Part shown: positions 49,301-60,685 of the stretch, in pieces | Layout of the letters: each line of letters starts with the position of its first letter | Numbering within the stretch: position 1 is the stretch's first letter | Source: Leptasterias polaris | Taxonomy: Eukaryota > Echinodermata > Asteroidea > Forcipulatida > Asteriidae | Length of the DNA: 64,000 nucleotides | NCBI GenBank assembly: GCA_037783415.1 | Contig: JAZGTN010000073.1 | Span: 3,038,001 to 3,102,000, forward strand | Reading direction: 5' to 3' | Notes under the pieces: model-generated | Told to the model about the DNA's origin: nothing | The model's database searches: none | Seen by the model: only the letters and a program-made list of their open reading frames with translations | Program-made: the position numbers and the translations under genes

Positions 49301-52300
49301 ATTATAAAGGGTATTATTATTAGTAAAAACATGTCAGTCCGTTTGTATCGTTTTCATTGGTACGGATGTCAAGAAACTAATTTATTTCCAATCGCTTTGT
49401 TCTTGACCATTAGGAACAGGAACCGCTCCCATCAATTTCAATGAAACATGTCATGGTTGACAAAGAGACAAATAAAACGACAATAATTATTGACAGAACA
49501 AATATAATTATTTTGTTTATCTTCAATTTTCATTGTGGAACAAAAAACGCTTCCACTTAAAAAATATACTGTTGACAAAAAACCATTATGACAATATTTT
49601 AAAGCACTATTTATTGCAACAATAGTTCAACGGTTCTGAGGCATGAGTAATACTGCAGTGGAGTTGCACCTGACGAGGGCAGAACGGTGAAGTGAAACCA
49701 TGGAACAATAGACAACATAACCTTTGCTTACAAAAGAATGACTTTGTACATTTCAGGGCCTATTTTGCAGGCAAGATACTGCGCTGTCATATTGGGAAAT
49801 TTTACACAATTTCTACAGTAACAGCTCAGAACAGGTTTTGCGACGTGACCCACTTTTTGAATCAAATCAGACAGCTGTTAGTCTTTGCGAAAGACCTTCT
49901 CTTGTTGATTTGTCACAATTTTCCCCACGAGAGGGCGCTACCATCCACCAACCGCTCTCAATCAACAAGAGAAGGTCTTTCACAAAGAGTAACAGCTGTG
50001 CAATCTCAATAACAATTTAAGTTTTTATGTTTCCATCCATTGAGCTAGCTGTGTACCAATCGTGCCCTGAAGGAAGTCAGTCGTTCTGTGGCTCTTTTTT
50101 AAACGCGTGATGTCACAAGTCACATGATCTGTAATCTATGGTGGAACTGACAGTCAATAAAAGACAGCCCGCCCCCCCTCAACTCTCTCACGGATCTGAC
50201 AGTTTAGGGCGTAATTATTTATTTGAAACATTATGCAAATAAACATCAATGTCTTTATCGTTTGTGTTTTACATGTGCAGCGGCGTATAATGAGTCTGTT
50301 CAGTTTTATGTGTGTGTTTTGTCGTCACATTTTCGGGGAGTTGCATATATAGTTGCTCTCACACAAGCCAACTAATCAGGGGATCTTTTAACATTGGAAC
50401 AATTATTCTACCCCACAAGGTTTTCTTTGTTCTCGTGGTAGCTCACATAGAATTCATTCAAACAGGGGAATAATAGAACAACAGTGTATTAAAGTACACC
50501 GTAACTGCCATTTATTATGCAAGGTTACGTGTTTTATTATTCGCTGTACACCTTTATATGGAGACCGAGAGCAAAACAGAAAAGGGAAAACCAAGGGTCT
50601 CCATACAGGGGATTCTAAAGACCGGGGTACTCCAATAGGCTGTGCAAGTCTCGCGCGTATCGGAGCGAGAAAACACGTCAAGTGAAGAACATATTTTTTC
50701 TGAAATCAAATCATTGTTTTTAAATTAGATCTATGAAACAATCTGACCAACAAAAATACTCATTACAATTTGCATAAAATGAGTTTTAGCTTTCATAATA
50801 AACACACAATTTATTTGTTAGTTTTTGTTGAAACAAAAACAACCCTCTGGGACAAGGATGCTTATTTGATCTGAACTTTTTAGGAAACCCTTTTGTAAAT
50901 CCATGCCTGAATACGTGCAACCACTAAAGCAGGTTTAAACGCAGACGCGCGATGATCGCACGGGCGTCGAATTAACGTGTGACGCAGTTTAAAGAGGACG
51001 CTGACGCCTCAACAACCGTAGACTGCAATGAAAAGGCTTAGCGTCTGGCAATTACAGCGTCTTGTGATTATCGTCGCGCGACCAAAACAAATTTGGTGAT
51101 CGGAGGTGGGCACAAATTCTTAATTTTTTGCAAGTAACCGGAAGCAGAGGTCAAGTTTAATTCTTGGGTTTTCTTCGTTGCATTGTTGAATTGATTTTAC
51201 TTTCATATTTTTTATCACTTAGTACTACATTCCCAACAACATATTTAATTTTCATGTTCATAATGTTAATAATTAGAGCGCTTGACGCGCCTGCATGCCA
51301 AAATGCAATTTGCCCGTAAAGATGGCGTCTACTGGGAACTATCTATAGACTGTGCATGTCTCGCGCGCATTCGAACTTCCGGGACCATAGTGGTCCCAAC
51401 CATATGTAGTTTTACGTGGGCGAGATTTTGTTTCGTCAATTATTTTAGTTTAACGTAGTTTATGACTTAGAAAAGTATACATGTTGTTGGGAATGTAAAC
51501 AATTCAACAATATAACGAAGAAAACCCGAGAATTAAGCTTGACCTCAGCTTCCGGTTATTGCAAAAAATTAAGAATTTTGTGCTCGCCTCCGATCATAAA
51601 ACTTATGTAAATGCTTGTTTTGGTTGCGCGATTATAATCGCCAGATGCTGTAATTACAAAGCGAACCCTTTTCATTGCAGTCTATGGTTGTTGAGGCGTC
51701 AGCATCCTCTTTTAACTGTGAAACGGGTCAATTTTAAACCTGTTTGGCCATCACGAATCAGCGTAAGGGGTTACTAAAAAGTTAACATAAAAAAGCGTCC
51801 TTGTCCCAGAGTTTTATTTTTTTTCTCAAAAGCTAAAACTAATTTCATAAAATTGTAATAATTTATTTTTGTTGTTCAGATTTTGCCATGAGATATAATT
51901 TAAAACAAAGATTTGTTTTCAGAAATAAAAATGTTCTTCGATTGACGTGTTTTCTCGTTCGGATACGCACGAGACTTGCACAGTCTATTGGAGCTCTACA
52001 TGGACAAGGGCAGGAATGTAAAAAACAGAATGGTCAAGAGTGTTAGTCTTATAGTAACATGCTGGGTGAGCTACAGCTCTCCAATTTCAATTTTACGCAT
52101 TTTTAGCTTCCATTTATACTAATACCAACAACTGAAATTATGCCCGTTATTTTTCCACCCATGATTTTAGCCCGGGTACCCTCCCCAAGCGACGTACAAC
52201 CCTCAACAGGGCGGTCAAGTTGCGGTAATTATAGACGTCATGATTTTCATATTGTAAAAGTAATAAAGCTATAATAATTGTCTGTCCCCTACACAAGCAG

Positions 52301-54291
52301 TATTTAATGATAGGTGCATTAATGCCAGGCTGCCATAAATTATACACTACAATAACTGGGGTGTTAAAATTGACACCATGACAACAATAATAAAAATGTA
52401 TTCCATAATTAGGGAACTGTATTCTGCAAAAACAATTACATTTGTTTTAAACATATATTCTCTCCTTGGTGTCATTTAAAAAAAAAATTAACATGAAGTC
52501 TTCTATACAACACTCTTACTGATGTCTGACCATCGTCCACTGCAGTTTTGAATGATATAAAACTAGGCCAGCCTGAATAGATGTCATTTACCACCCACTA
52601 GTTTTAAATAATGCACAATAGTGCCATAAGGGTGTGTGTACCCCGTGCGGTATATTAAAATGAGATGATAAGTTGGGAGGACGCTATCAAACGAAATGTC
52701 TACTCAATTCGCCGTATAGATTGGAAGGCGGGGGGGGGGGGGGGGGTGGCACAGAATCTCTTCTGGGTACAGAATCTCCAGCCACACCGGCCTACAATAT
52801 AATATGTGGAACATCGATACCACACAATACACGGAGAGTTCCGTGGTCAGTTGTTCAAAAACATACAACCCATGCGCATGGATGGTTTTGAAATGGTTAG
52901 ATCATCCTACTGGCTACAAAAGTGGTTAGGGGAACAAATTAAAGTTGGGCAACATGATGACGAGGAGGCTATAACTGAACCCTCGTAGTTCAAGTACCTT
53001 AAGCAATTACGGCCATCATAGACTCAAGGGCTTAAAGGCCAAGAATAACACACGAGCAAGGAGCACAAGGTTTTCTGACAACGTCTCATTCCCGCATTTG
53101 GTTTCTTGTCAAAGCAAGGCATACCACGTTGTGCATTACTAAATGCGTCGTTAATTACTCGCACGTCTGACGGTCTTAATTAACTTTTGAAGTAATTTCT
53201 GATCACTTTGTTTCCACTCTCGATTTCTCCGGATTATAGATGGCTCCTGCACCGACAGTGATAGTTCGTCAGCAGGGCGTGGCTCCCAATGACTATCTCA
53301 TTTTCTCCGTTCTCGTCACCTTGTTCTGCTGTTGTCCGATCGGCATCGTCGCAATCCTCAAATCGCTCGACGTAAGTGGGATTCCCTTTTTGTAACTACA
53401 TTGACCCCCTTGTACTGACGCCACACGCGGTACTGTCTGTTGTCCATGGTCTTCCATTAATTTAAGAGTTACATTGCACACAGTGGTGCACGTCAAACCA
53501 CGTATATGCATCGCCTTAGATGGGCCATGCACTTTAAAATAACGCACAAGGGAACCGACTCCCAAAATGGCGCAACCAAGACTTACTGTGTTGGTGACGT
53601 CAGGTGAATGGGGTCAATAAGATATACCTCCATAATGAATTTATGCCAATTGCTTCTCTCCTATTGTGGAAAGCAGAGCAGTTTGGATGAATGAACTGAA
53701 CAAAATGCAGGGCGAGTCAATCTAAGCTATTTAAAGGTTAGACTGGTCCCCTGTCTTTATCTACAAGACGGGCACTGGTCTTATAGGCCCAATGATTTCA
53801 TTGGATAAACGTGCAGTAACGTAATCTGTATTATGCTTATGATTGGTCCCTCGGTCGTGTGCATAATGTTTGCATGGTGAAATGGATGCGAGGTCAAAGG
53901 TACGTTTGGCAGGATCCAGCCAGTCGCACTAGGTAGGTATCTGGCGGTTTTCTGACGTCATGTTCAGGCTATGTAAAGTTCAATTCAATCGTTGCACGGA
54001 ACATTCAATCTGTGCAATCAGGAAATATTATCCACGTTGCATTCGTAAACATTCATTATTTGCATTTCCGTTTCGGTGTATTCCGTTATATAGGTCCGGT
54101 CGAGAATGTCTACGGGTGATCTTGCCGGGGCACAGCACGCTTCACGCGAGGCCAAGAAGTGGTGTATCGTCGCTCTTGTGACCGGTATCATTCTGGAAGT
54201 GATCGGCATCATCATCTTCATCATCTACTACGTGTTAGTTATCGCTGTTGCCGCTTCTGCTGCCAATTCTTTCTATAGTATTTATGGGTAG
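37302..54291 (+). CDS. CD225/dispanin-family small membrane protein (5 exons, 146 aa)
   Basis: Member of the CD225 (dispanin) family, which includes IFITM and PRRT proteins; such proteins act at plasma or endosomal membranes. Exons: 37302-37320, 48627-48664, 52171-52224, 53240-53371, 54094-54291; all GT-AG, 441 nt in total. Residues 1-40 are rich in Pro, Gly, Gln and Tyr (MSSPPPG, GYGQQPQQ, GYPPQATYNPQQGG). The CD225 domain spans about residues 53-125: NDYLIFSVLVTLFCCCPIGI forms the first, partly buried helix with a triple Cys at 67-69 that is a likely palmitoylation site; the loop VRSRMSTGDLAGAQHASREA carries the family's GD, A and SR-x-AK positions; a second hydrophobic helix covers about 105-130. 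The splice between the two halves of the domain falls just before VRSR. Intron 1 is 11.3 kb and full of mobile elements. Antiviral function cannot be inferred; most invertebrate dispanins are uncharacterised. A PRRT1-like or TMEM-type label is equally possible. Confidence 0.9.
37556..37576. repeat. Poly-C run of 21
   Basis: Long C run in CD225 intron 1. Other G or C runs of 10 or more lie near 39858, 47139, 52730, 54873 and 63770, mostly beside mobile elements. Confidence 0.9.
38600..38885. repeat. 50-bp tandem repeat, six copies
   Basis: TTTGAGGAACAAGGGATAGA starts units at 38600, 38651, 38705, 38755, 38805 and 38855. Each unit carries GGGATAGA and TCTATCCC, so each can fold on itself. In CD225 intron 1. 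Confidence 0.85.
40655..40883. mobile_element. Fold-back MITE family E, copy 1 (left arm of a large palindrome)
   Basis: ATAGATAGGTTGCAGTATGA ... GGGAACTATCTATA, with internal CCATCTTTACGGGCAA near one end and its complement near the other. A nearly identical copy lies inverted at 41125. Confidence 0.85.
41125..41356. mobile_element. Fold-back MITE family E, copy 2 (right arm, inverted)
   Basis: Reverse complement of 40655-40883 with few differences. The 241-bp spacer between them is unrelated AT-rich DNA. A half copy is at 51260-51349 and a decayed one at 62474-62585. Confidence 0.85.
43049..44109. mobile_element. About 1.06 kb fold-back element
   Basis: The left arm 43049-43395 (AGCCCCATGG..., TTTTTAATCCGGGTTATGAA, CTATGGGGACCAGACTGATT) is mirrored by the right arm 43780-44109 (AATCAGTCTGGTCCCCAT, TTTCATAACCCGGATTAAAA). 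The centre is occupied by a family C MITE. Confidence 0.85.
43398..43718. mobile_element. MITE family C, copy 1 (ATAGACCTTTC ends)
   Basis: TATAGACCTTTCTTTTGCAA at the left and CAAAAGAAAGGTCTATA at the right. It lies at the centre of the fold-back. The weak plus-strand frame is not a gene, as the same sequence recurs elsewhere. Confidence 0.85.
45459..45660. mobile_element. Fold-back MITE family A, copy 6
   Basis: GGGGCCCAATTTCATAAAGC at the left and AACAGCTTTAGAAGTTGGGC at the right, in CD225 intron 1. Confidence 0.75.
47952..48236. mobile_element. MITE family C, copy 2 (degenerate)
   Basis: GGCAACCTCACCGCCCGAGT, AAATAGGGTTGAATTTGTTG and CCATGCCAACCAGCG match the other copies with many changes. 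Confidence 0.7.
48733..49135. mobile_element. MITE family B, copy 2 (TTAA flanks)
   Basis: AGGCAGGCTATACTTTTGAT... to ...AAGATATACACTCCCT, with TTAA at 48729-48732 and 49136-49139. The subterminal AATTGTCAAAGACC is as in copy 1. It lies just after CD225 exon 2. Confidence 0.75.
49871..50000. mobile_element. Short fold-back element
   Basis: ACAGCTGTTAGTCTTTGCGA with AGACCTTCTCTTGTTGATT is mirrored by AATCAACAAGAGAAGGTCT and AAGAGTAACAGCTGT. In CD225 intron 2. Confidence 0.8.
50632..51991. mobile_element. About 1.36 kb fold-back element in CD225 intron 2
   Basis: CCAATAGGCTGTGCAAGTCT at the left is mirrored by AGACTTGCACAGTCTATTGG at the right; each arm is 500-600 bp (for example GGGACAAGGATGC against GCGTCCTTGTCCC). 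The centre holds half of a family E MITE (51260-51349). A short relative with the same CTCGCGCG end is at 54775-54875. Confidence 0.85.
52507..52635. repeat. Dispersed 116-bp repeat element, copy 4 (one unit)
   Basis: CTCTTACTGATGTCTGACCA, CGTCCACTGCAGTTTTGAAT and AATGCACAATAGTGCCA match the order of the other copies. In CD225 intron 3. Confidence 0.6.
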
Positions 54292-55408
54292 AGAGTCCTG
54301 GGCGCATATTCGTGGCAATTGCTCACCGCGGAATTCTGCACATATCCTATAGAATTATGCACTTTACGGGGCGCCGTTAGCTCAGAATTCTGCGGTAAGC
54401 AGAGCCATGCAATTTAAGGCTGTCCAGTTACGTTCAGAAACACGTTTCGTATAGACCATGTGACATTACATGTTTACAAAAGAGCCACCAAGCATTGACT
54501 TCCCGCAGGCATGATTTGTACATAGCTCAAACATTACATTCCATATTTATGGAGATTGAACGTGTAGCCTATGAATTTTACCAGCTTCTGATATGAAGAA
54601 AAGGGGGCGCATCTAAAAACATGTTCAGCTGTTACTTTTACAACTCTTTCATTTCGTTGCGATTATGACACAAAATGTAAAATTTCCCACATAACCAGTG
54701 TAGTTTCTTGCCTGCCCGAAAGACCCTGGAATGTACAAGGTCACTCTTTTGTAAACAAAGGTAACTTGGCCTATAGACCGTGCAAGTCTCGCGCGTATTC
54801 AAACATTTTGGAAGGAACAAACTCACACACTTAAAAGGGTTCCGATGATCGAACACGCACGAGACTTTGAAAGGGGGGGGGGGGGGGGCATTCAGAATTC
54901 TATCAATTAAAAAAAAAAATCCTCTGAAAATGGGGATGGGTTGTTTGTTCAAAGGAAATAAATTAATAATAAAAAAAAATTCAAAGATGAAATAAAAATA
55001 CAATAAAATTATTGAATAAATAAAAATACAAAGAGAGGGAAGATAACCCATTGAAATAAGAAAAAAAAAAAAAAACCCTTTAATAATTCTGAGTTGCTTC
55101 TAAGTTCAGGGGACTATAGACAGGAACAATTTCTACTCTGCAAAAACGTTGCGAAACATGAGGTTGAGTGAAAAAGTATATGTCATTACTGTCAACATTC
55201 TTTGGACAACAAATTCTAACATTATTTTAAATCAAACTGTTTGAGACTTTGTTGAATTTAGTAACCATTTTGATTAAAAAGAGGCATTTATTATGCGCGT
55301 CTATACACTAAGGCCAAACCCTCGTTCATTGTACATGCCTTCAGCATTACTGAAACCAGCTCTGCACCTTTGAAGTATATTCGGCCCCGGAAACCAAATT
55401 GGCGCACT

Positions 55409-55605
55409 GGGCTTTCATAAAGCTGTTAGTGTTAAGCAGAATATACTGCTTGACAAATGTCTTTGCTAAACAAAAAATGAGTTGGACACCAGTCACAACA
55501 ATGCAAACTGTGGCTGGTAATTGTGGCTGGTACTCTGTTTCTGCTAAGCAATACTTTTCTGTGCTGAGCAAGTTTTGTGCTTACAGCCTTTATGAAATTG
55601 GGCCC
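55409..55605. mobile_element. Fold-back MITE family A, copy 7
   Basis: GGGCTTTCATAAAGCTG at the left, internal ACACCAGTCACAA, and TATGAAATTGGGCCC at the right. Confidence 0.75.
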
Positions 55606-56427
55606 AGGTTGCTAAACATTCATATCAACAATCTCTTCCCTCACAGGTACCCTTAAATGTTGACTAGTGGGTAAAGTACTGACAATGTTTGACCGTACTT
55701 ACAGGTAAAGACACAAACCAATCTAAACAATTAATGTGGGAAGGAAATTTCACTCAATTCTTGATACTTAAGTGTGAAAAATAGATCTGTTGAGTCTTAT
55801 GACGATCTGATTTCAAAGAACTGTTAAATCTAAAACAGCTGACCTAATGAGTGATTTTAGGTAGAAGTGATCATAAGAATAGATTTGGCTTGTAAAAACG
55901 TTATCAAAGTGTTGTTTTTGAATAATCTTGTTGTGAGATTTAGCTCAATGAATTTTCATTGCCCTCTCTTGCTGGGTGTACTTGTATTTTGAGCTGAGCC
56001 ATGAATGTAAGCAAGTCATGAATAAACATGAATCAGGTAGCCAATCAAATAATGGCATTATAAAGAGATGGCTTCGATGTTTTTTAGCAAAAGCGCAAAA
56101 GATCGTATCTGAAATAGTTTTATTCAGCCTAACTGAGTGTACATTATGTTTTAAATACTTTAATTGCTAATATATATAGGTTATGTAGTCAACATCAAGT
56201 TCAGATAATTTTATTATAGGCCTAATGTATTTAAATGGTGTACATATTATTGGTAAGAGTAAAAATATGCTTATGAACACAATAGGAGTATCACATTATT
56301 GTCATTTCTAAATCATTGAACTTTATACTCTCTTCTTTTTTTTCTAATTAATGTAAAACTGATGTGCTTAAAATGTCTTCTTCTGAGCTGAACTCGGTCT
56401 TTACTACTCAGGGTCTATTCACGCGTA

Positions 56428-56732
56428 TAGTCTTGGCCCAAGACGTCAGTGATCGATAGTGGATGTACTGCGCTCATTTACAAATCGTTATAGCGCGCCC
56501 TCTTATGGCTTGAATTACCAACTTGTCTTGCTCTCAGTTATAGCGTGCCCTCTTACGGCTTGAATTAACCAACTTGACTTGCTCTCAGGGCAGTGAGAGC
56601 AAGTCAAGTTTGTCAGTACTAAGAGCAAGTCAAGTTGGTTAATTCAAGCCATAAGAGGGCGCGCTATAACGATTTGTAACCGAGCACAGTACACTCTCCA
56701 TTATCGATCACTGACGTCTTGGGCGAAGACTA
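56428..56732. mobile_element. 305-bp fold-back element
   Basis: TAGTCTTGGCCCAAGACGTC and AGCGCGCCCTCTTATGGCTT are mirrored by AAGCCATAAGAGGGCGCGCT and GACGTCTTGGGCGAAGACTA. The inside holds a second copy of the CCCTCTTACGGCTTGAATTA segment and a short CAGTGAGAGCAAG loop. Confidence 0.85.
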
Positions 56733-57567
56733 ATTCACGCGGGGTTCGCACGTTGTCTATGGACCATTCCATTCATGCATGCCACCATCTCGGGCATGTT
56801 CCCTAAGTCCCAATACAGGTAACGAGTTATAATATTCATCGTACAAAAAGGAACCAGGCTGTTTCTACTTCCAGCCTCGGTTTGGTTACATTAGTTTGAA
56901 TTGCAGAAAATCAAGATGGTTGCTGCATGATAATGGTGTATTTTGAATCAAGGATGCCTTTTTTCACTGTATCGTTATGTAATTTTAAAAATCTGCGAAA
57001 CTGCTTTGTGTGTATCTATGGTTTATAGCCTAAGTGTGTATCAAAAACCTATACCTTTTTAATGCTGGTATTTTACATCTAAGAATGGGTTGTTACTTTT
57101 ATACTCTCGCCATTTTGAAAGTCATATTTACAAAAATTAGTATTTGCCAAAATCTGTCATTGATTTTACAGTCGATTGTTTTTTGTTTTCTGAGTCTGAG
57201 GTGGGAATCGAATCACGTAGCCACGAATCCTTCAAACCATGGCTGGCATGTCGTGACCTATATTTTTCTGCCATTGTTTTTTTTTTTTTTTTTTTTTTCA
57301 CTTTTGATTTATTCGTATAGTCGACGACTGCAATCGAATGCATAGAACAATTTTATTTTGATTTGTTACTTTTGTTAAGAAATCATGGGCCATATCTGGG
57401 GTAAATTTATGATTGGTATTTCTTTTAAATTCCCCATGTTCCGTTTTGATTTTATAAAGTTGCCAATGTCATCATCATCATAAACAATACAAAGAACACC
57501 CAACTCAAAGAGGACAGTGCGGAGGACAGAGAGGCACAGAGAAAGATTGTTACGAAGTCGTCAATGC

Positions 57568-57722
57568 ACTGCAAAATATGGGGTGTTAAAATTGACACCT
57601 TGGTATTGTTAAATAATATAGATACCGAAGAGAAAATCAAAATTAACATCTTAAGGATGTTAAAACAACACCAAAGTATTTATTTTTTGCAGAAATTTGT
57701 GTTAGTTTAACACTCTATGGTG
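57568..57722. mobile_element. MITE with ACTGCAAAAA end, copy 1
   Basis: CACTGCAAAATATGGGGTGT, GTTAAAATTGACACC, and a TTTAACACTCTATGGTGTA end; related to the clearer copy at 58.2 kb. Another relative lies near 52345-52440. Confidence 0.6.
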
Positions 57723-57752
57723 TACATTTTTATTCTTTACTGGTATCTTTAA

Positions 57753-58143
57753 GGGTCTGTATACGTTTGGTAATGACTCTGAAAATTAATGGCAATAAAA
57801 ACTTACTTAGTAAGAAGTACAGCAGCTTTGGGTATTGTATAATGAATTTTGAGAAACTTTTCACTTCGCAGTACTGCGGTTATGGAAAATTATATCACTG
57901 TTCATTCCCCCAAAATTTGAATCTGAGAAGCGTTATGGCCATAACGCTTCTCAGACTGTGTATTCCTATGGGGAATATTCTTCCTGCGTGGAAATATTCG
58001 CCCCGGTTTTTCGGTGACTCTGTATCTCAAAAAGGCGAACTTTTGAAATGAAATTTTCACAGGTTAGTTTTATTTTATATGCCTACATTTATATAGGATT
58101 AACACAATTAGTAGGCTCCAATTACCAAACATATACAGCACCT
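57753..58143. mobile_element. MITE family B, copy 3 (TTAA flanks)
   Basis: GGGTCTGTATACGTTTGGTA at the left and ACCAAACATATACAGCACCT at the right, with TTAA on both sides. An internal perfect palindrome, GAGAAGCGTTATGGC and its complement, lies near 57924-57955. Confidence 0.75.
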
Positions 58144-58230
58144 TTAATAATGTGACAGAACACACTTTTAACACCCTTGGTTTTACAGTGTGGTTGCCCA
58201 AAGTCCAATTGAGATTGATGACAACAGTGG

Positions 58231-58393
58231 TACACTGCAAAAACGGGGGTGTTAAATTGATTCTTTTGTATTTATATGTGACAACTTCGACACGGTGTTA
58301 CCTAATATAATGCTGGTGAAATTGACACCGTGTCGGTGTTAGTCATATACAGATACAAGGAAATCAATTAAACACCAGCGTTTTTGTAGTGTA
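58231..58393. mobile_element. MITE with TACACTGCAAAAACG end, copy 2
   Basis: TACACTGCAAAAACGGGGGT and GTTAAATTGATT at the left are mirrored by AATCAATTAAACACC and GCGTTTTTGTAGTGTA at the right; 163 bp with arms of about 40 bp. Confidence 0.8.
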
Positions 58394-59229
58394 TAGTCGT
58401 TGCAATGAGTGCCCTTACCTGCACCACTTTTGTCAAACCGAATCTTGACAGAACGTGAAATTCCCTTCACATTATCGACATGAGGAACAGACACAAATTA
58501 TTAGTATAGTCGCTGGACATTTTGTAAAAACTAGTAAGGATACAGATGTAAAGATTTGTTGTTGCTTAAAACCAAAGAATCGTAGGATTTATAACTCTTT
58601 TGGCATGATTAGAAAAATAAAAAATAAAAAAAGAACCTTCAGGTTTTGTTCTCAGTTTCGTGCTCATGTTCCTACAAATTAAATAAATGCTTAGAATAAG
58701 TTGAGTGTCTTGGTTGAATTGGTTTCAGCAAATTATATTAATATGGTCTGTGGTCACCTAGTTTGAGTCTGTTAAACTTTGAGCAAAATGTTTAAGAAGA
58801 AAACAATTCTCGAAACTTTAAAGGGAATGCACAACCCTTTTTGTTTTATTTAAGCCTAGGCCCTACCCCGTAGGCACTATGTCTCAGAAACATAGTATGA
58901 ATTCTTTTTCATTGTTTCGCATGAAACTTAAAGGAGCTGTCGCGAGGTTTGCTCGAGCTTTATCTTTAGTGTGTATCCGTCCATGTGATTTTATCAATAA
59001 CAAAACTTATGTATTTTTAACAATTTACTGCGGTAAAATGAGGTGGCTTTTGACTGGGTGTGCGATTAGCATAATTACCGTTTTGTTTTATGTATGAAAC
59101 TAGAAGTAGATGTTCAGCTGTGAACAAGACCCTATTACGTTTGAGTAATTTATGTAAGTGTTGCCTAATATCTAACACGTTTTCAGACAATATTTTCCAT
59201 GACAATTTTATAAATTTAACATGTCAATG

Positions 59230-60165
59230 TAGAATTTCAGTTTGAGACTTCCCCGGGAGAATTGTCCAAGTAAGATCCAAACCTAACGAAGAGGCATCAC
59301 TGGCCACGACCAACATGCCGTACAAGGAAAAGCCCGTGAAGATTGTTGACTTTTACCATAAAACCGTACAAGTTGACAACATCAACAAGTACTTAGCCAA
59401 GCATCCTGCAGAAAAATCATGGGGAGGGAATTGGGTTAGGTCATTACCATTCGATGTCCCCAAGATCTTGTCCTGTCTTTGTAGGTCTCCACATCGTCAG
59501 AAAACATTGCAATACCACACACAGTCCATAGAAACCTTCCATTTCGATAGTCAGCCAGAAAATACCTGAAAGACAAGAAAAGCAATTCTTTTTAAGACTA
59601 AAGTTTAAGTCGTAAATTTCAACAAAATCTGACTAACATAAACCTCACCTTTGTCATTATTATAACAGATGCTGTTTAAGTCCGTTTTTGGCAAATTTGA
59701 CAGACAAATTCAAAATTTTAATAGCTGTTTTAAAGATGCGGGAAATATGATATCGGAATAATTCACAAAAATGAACAGGTTCTTACTTTACCTTTCAGGT
59801 TCGTGAACGTCATTTCCAGCGACCCCAACTACCGTTGTCGCATGGTGGAACACGCAGCGGCATTACCCTATCCTTACTGGGCGGGGTGTGGAGGCTCTCC
59901 TTCCGCGCTGAGCTGGACGAGTGGCTGCGTGTTGTGGCTCTAATCCCGCTGGCAGGGCTCGTCTTTTCTGATGATAGGCAAGATGCTCAGTACCGTCTTC
60001 GCTTATCAACTCAAGAAAAGTCTCCACCCTGCCATTAGGCATACGAGTGAGATTGAAGCCAACCTAATAAGTAATAGAGAAATAAGCCCGTTGTCGAGAT
60101 ATTTTCTACAGCTTTCTTCAAGAGAAAGCTTGGCCTCTTCCCTGGAGCTCTCTGCTCCCTAGCAG
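59230..60165 (+). other. Open frames of uncertain status
   Basis: A frame at 59315-59569 begins MPYKEKPVKIVDFYHKTVQV with a reasonable start context. A second stretch follows a good acceptor (TACCTTTCAG at about 59799) and has open frames in two phases, one reading LIPLAGLVFSDDRQ. The base composition is more even than in the surrounding AT-rich DNA. I do not recognise either piece; a decayed gene or transposon fragment is possible. Confidence 0.2.
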
Positions 60166-60685
60166 CTCAACATCAATGTCGGCAATCACATAGTCTTTAG
60201 TACTCAACTCCGTGTTGACTTTATGCAGCAATTCACACAAACTTGGGCCGTTTACAGTTGTTAAAAACTAAGCCCAAATCACTGATTTTGATTTAGGATA
60301 TTGACAGTTTCTTTTTCCTATAGGTTTCAAAGTAAAAGACAAAAAGAACGAGTGCTTTCTTTGTAAAATGTACAGACGTGTGTCCAGTCCTTTGTACCCA
60401 CATGTAAAACTACAGCACGTGAGTCGCCCACTTTCAGTTGTGGTCGTAAACACAGCATTGTATTCGGGTACAAAAAACGCTCGAGTCGTCTCATTTGCAT
60501 AGCAAAGAGATTTACATCTGGTTTGGCAAAGTCTGTTCAAAGAATGCAGGGCATTTTTGTGAGATGCTTGAAAAAGGACAATGCTGTTTCTACGCTGTAC
60601 TACTTTGTTTTAGAAGTTGCTTTTGAGTAGCAATTGACGTGATGCCTGCATAAGTTTTGCTGGGCCAGGATTTTTGTTCAGCTTC

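Larger units (their letters stand above)
54292..60685. other. Region downstream of the CD225 gene, no confident gene
   Basis: It begins with the CD225 3' UTR. The rest holds the listed fold-back elements. A 75-codon frame at 58455-58682, ending just before AAATAAATG, and a 72-codon frame with a hydrophobic end at 58879-59097 are the only other open stretches; neither has recognisable features. Confidence 0.5.
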
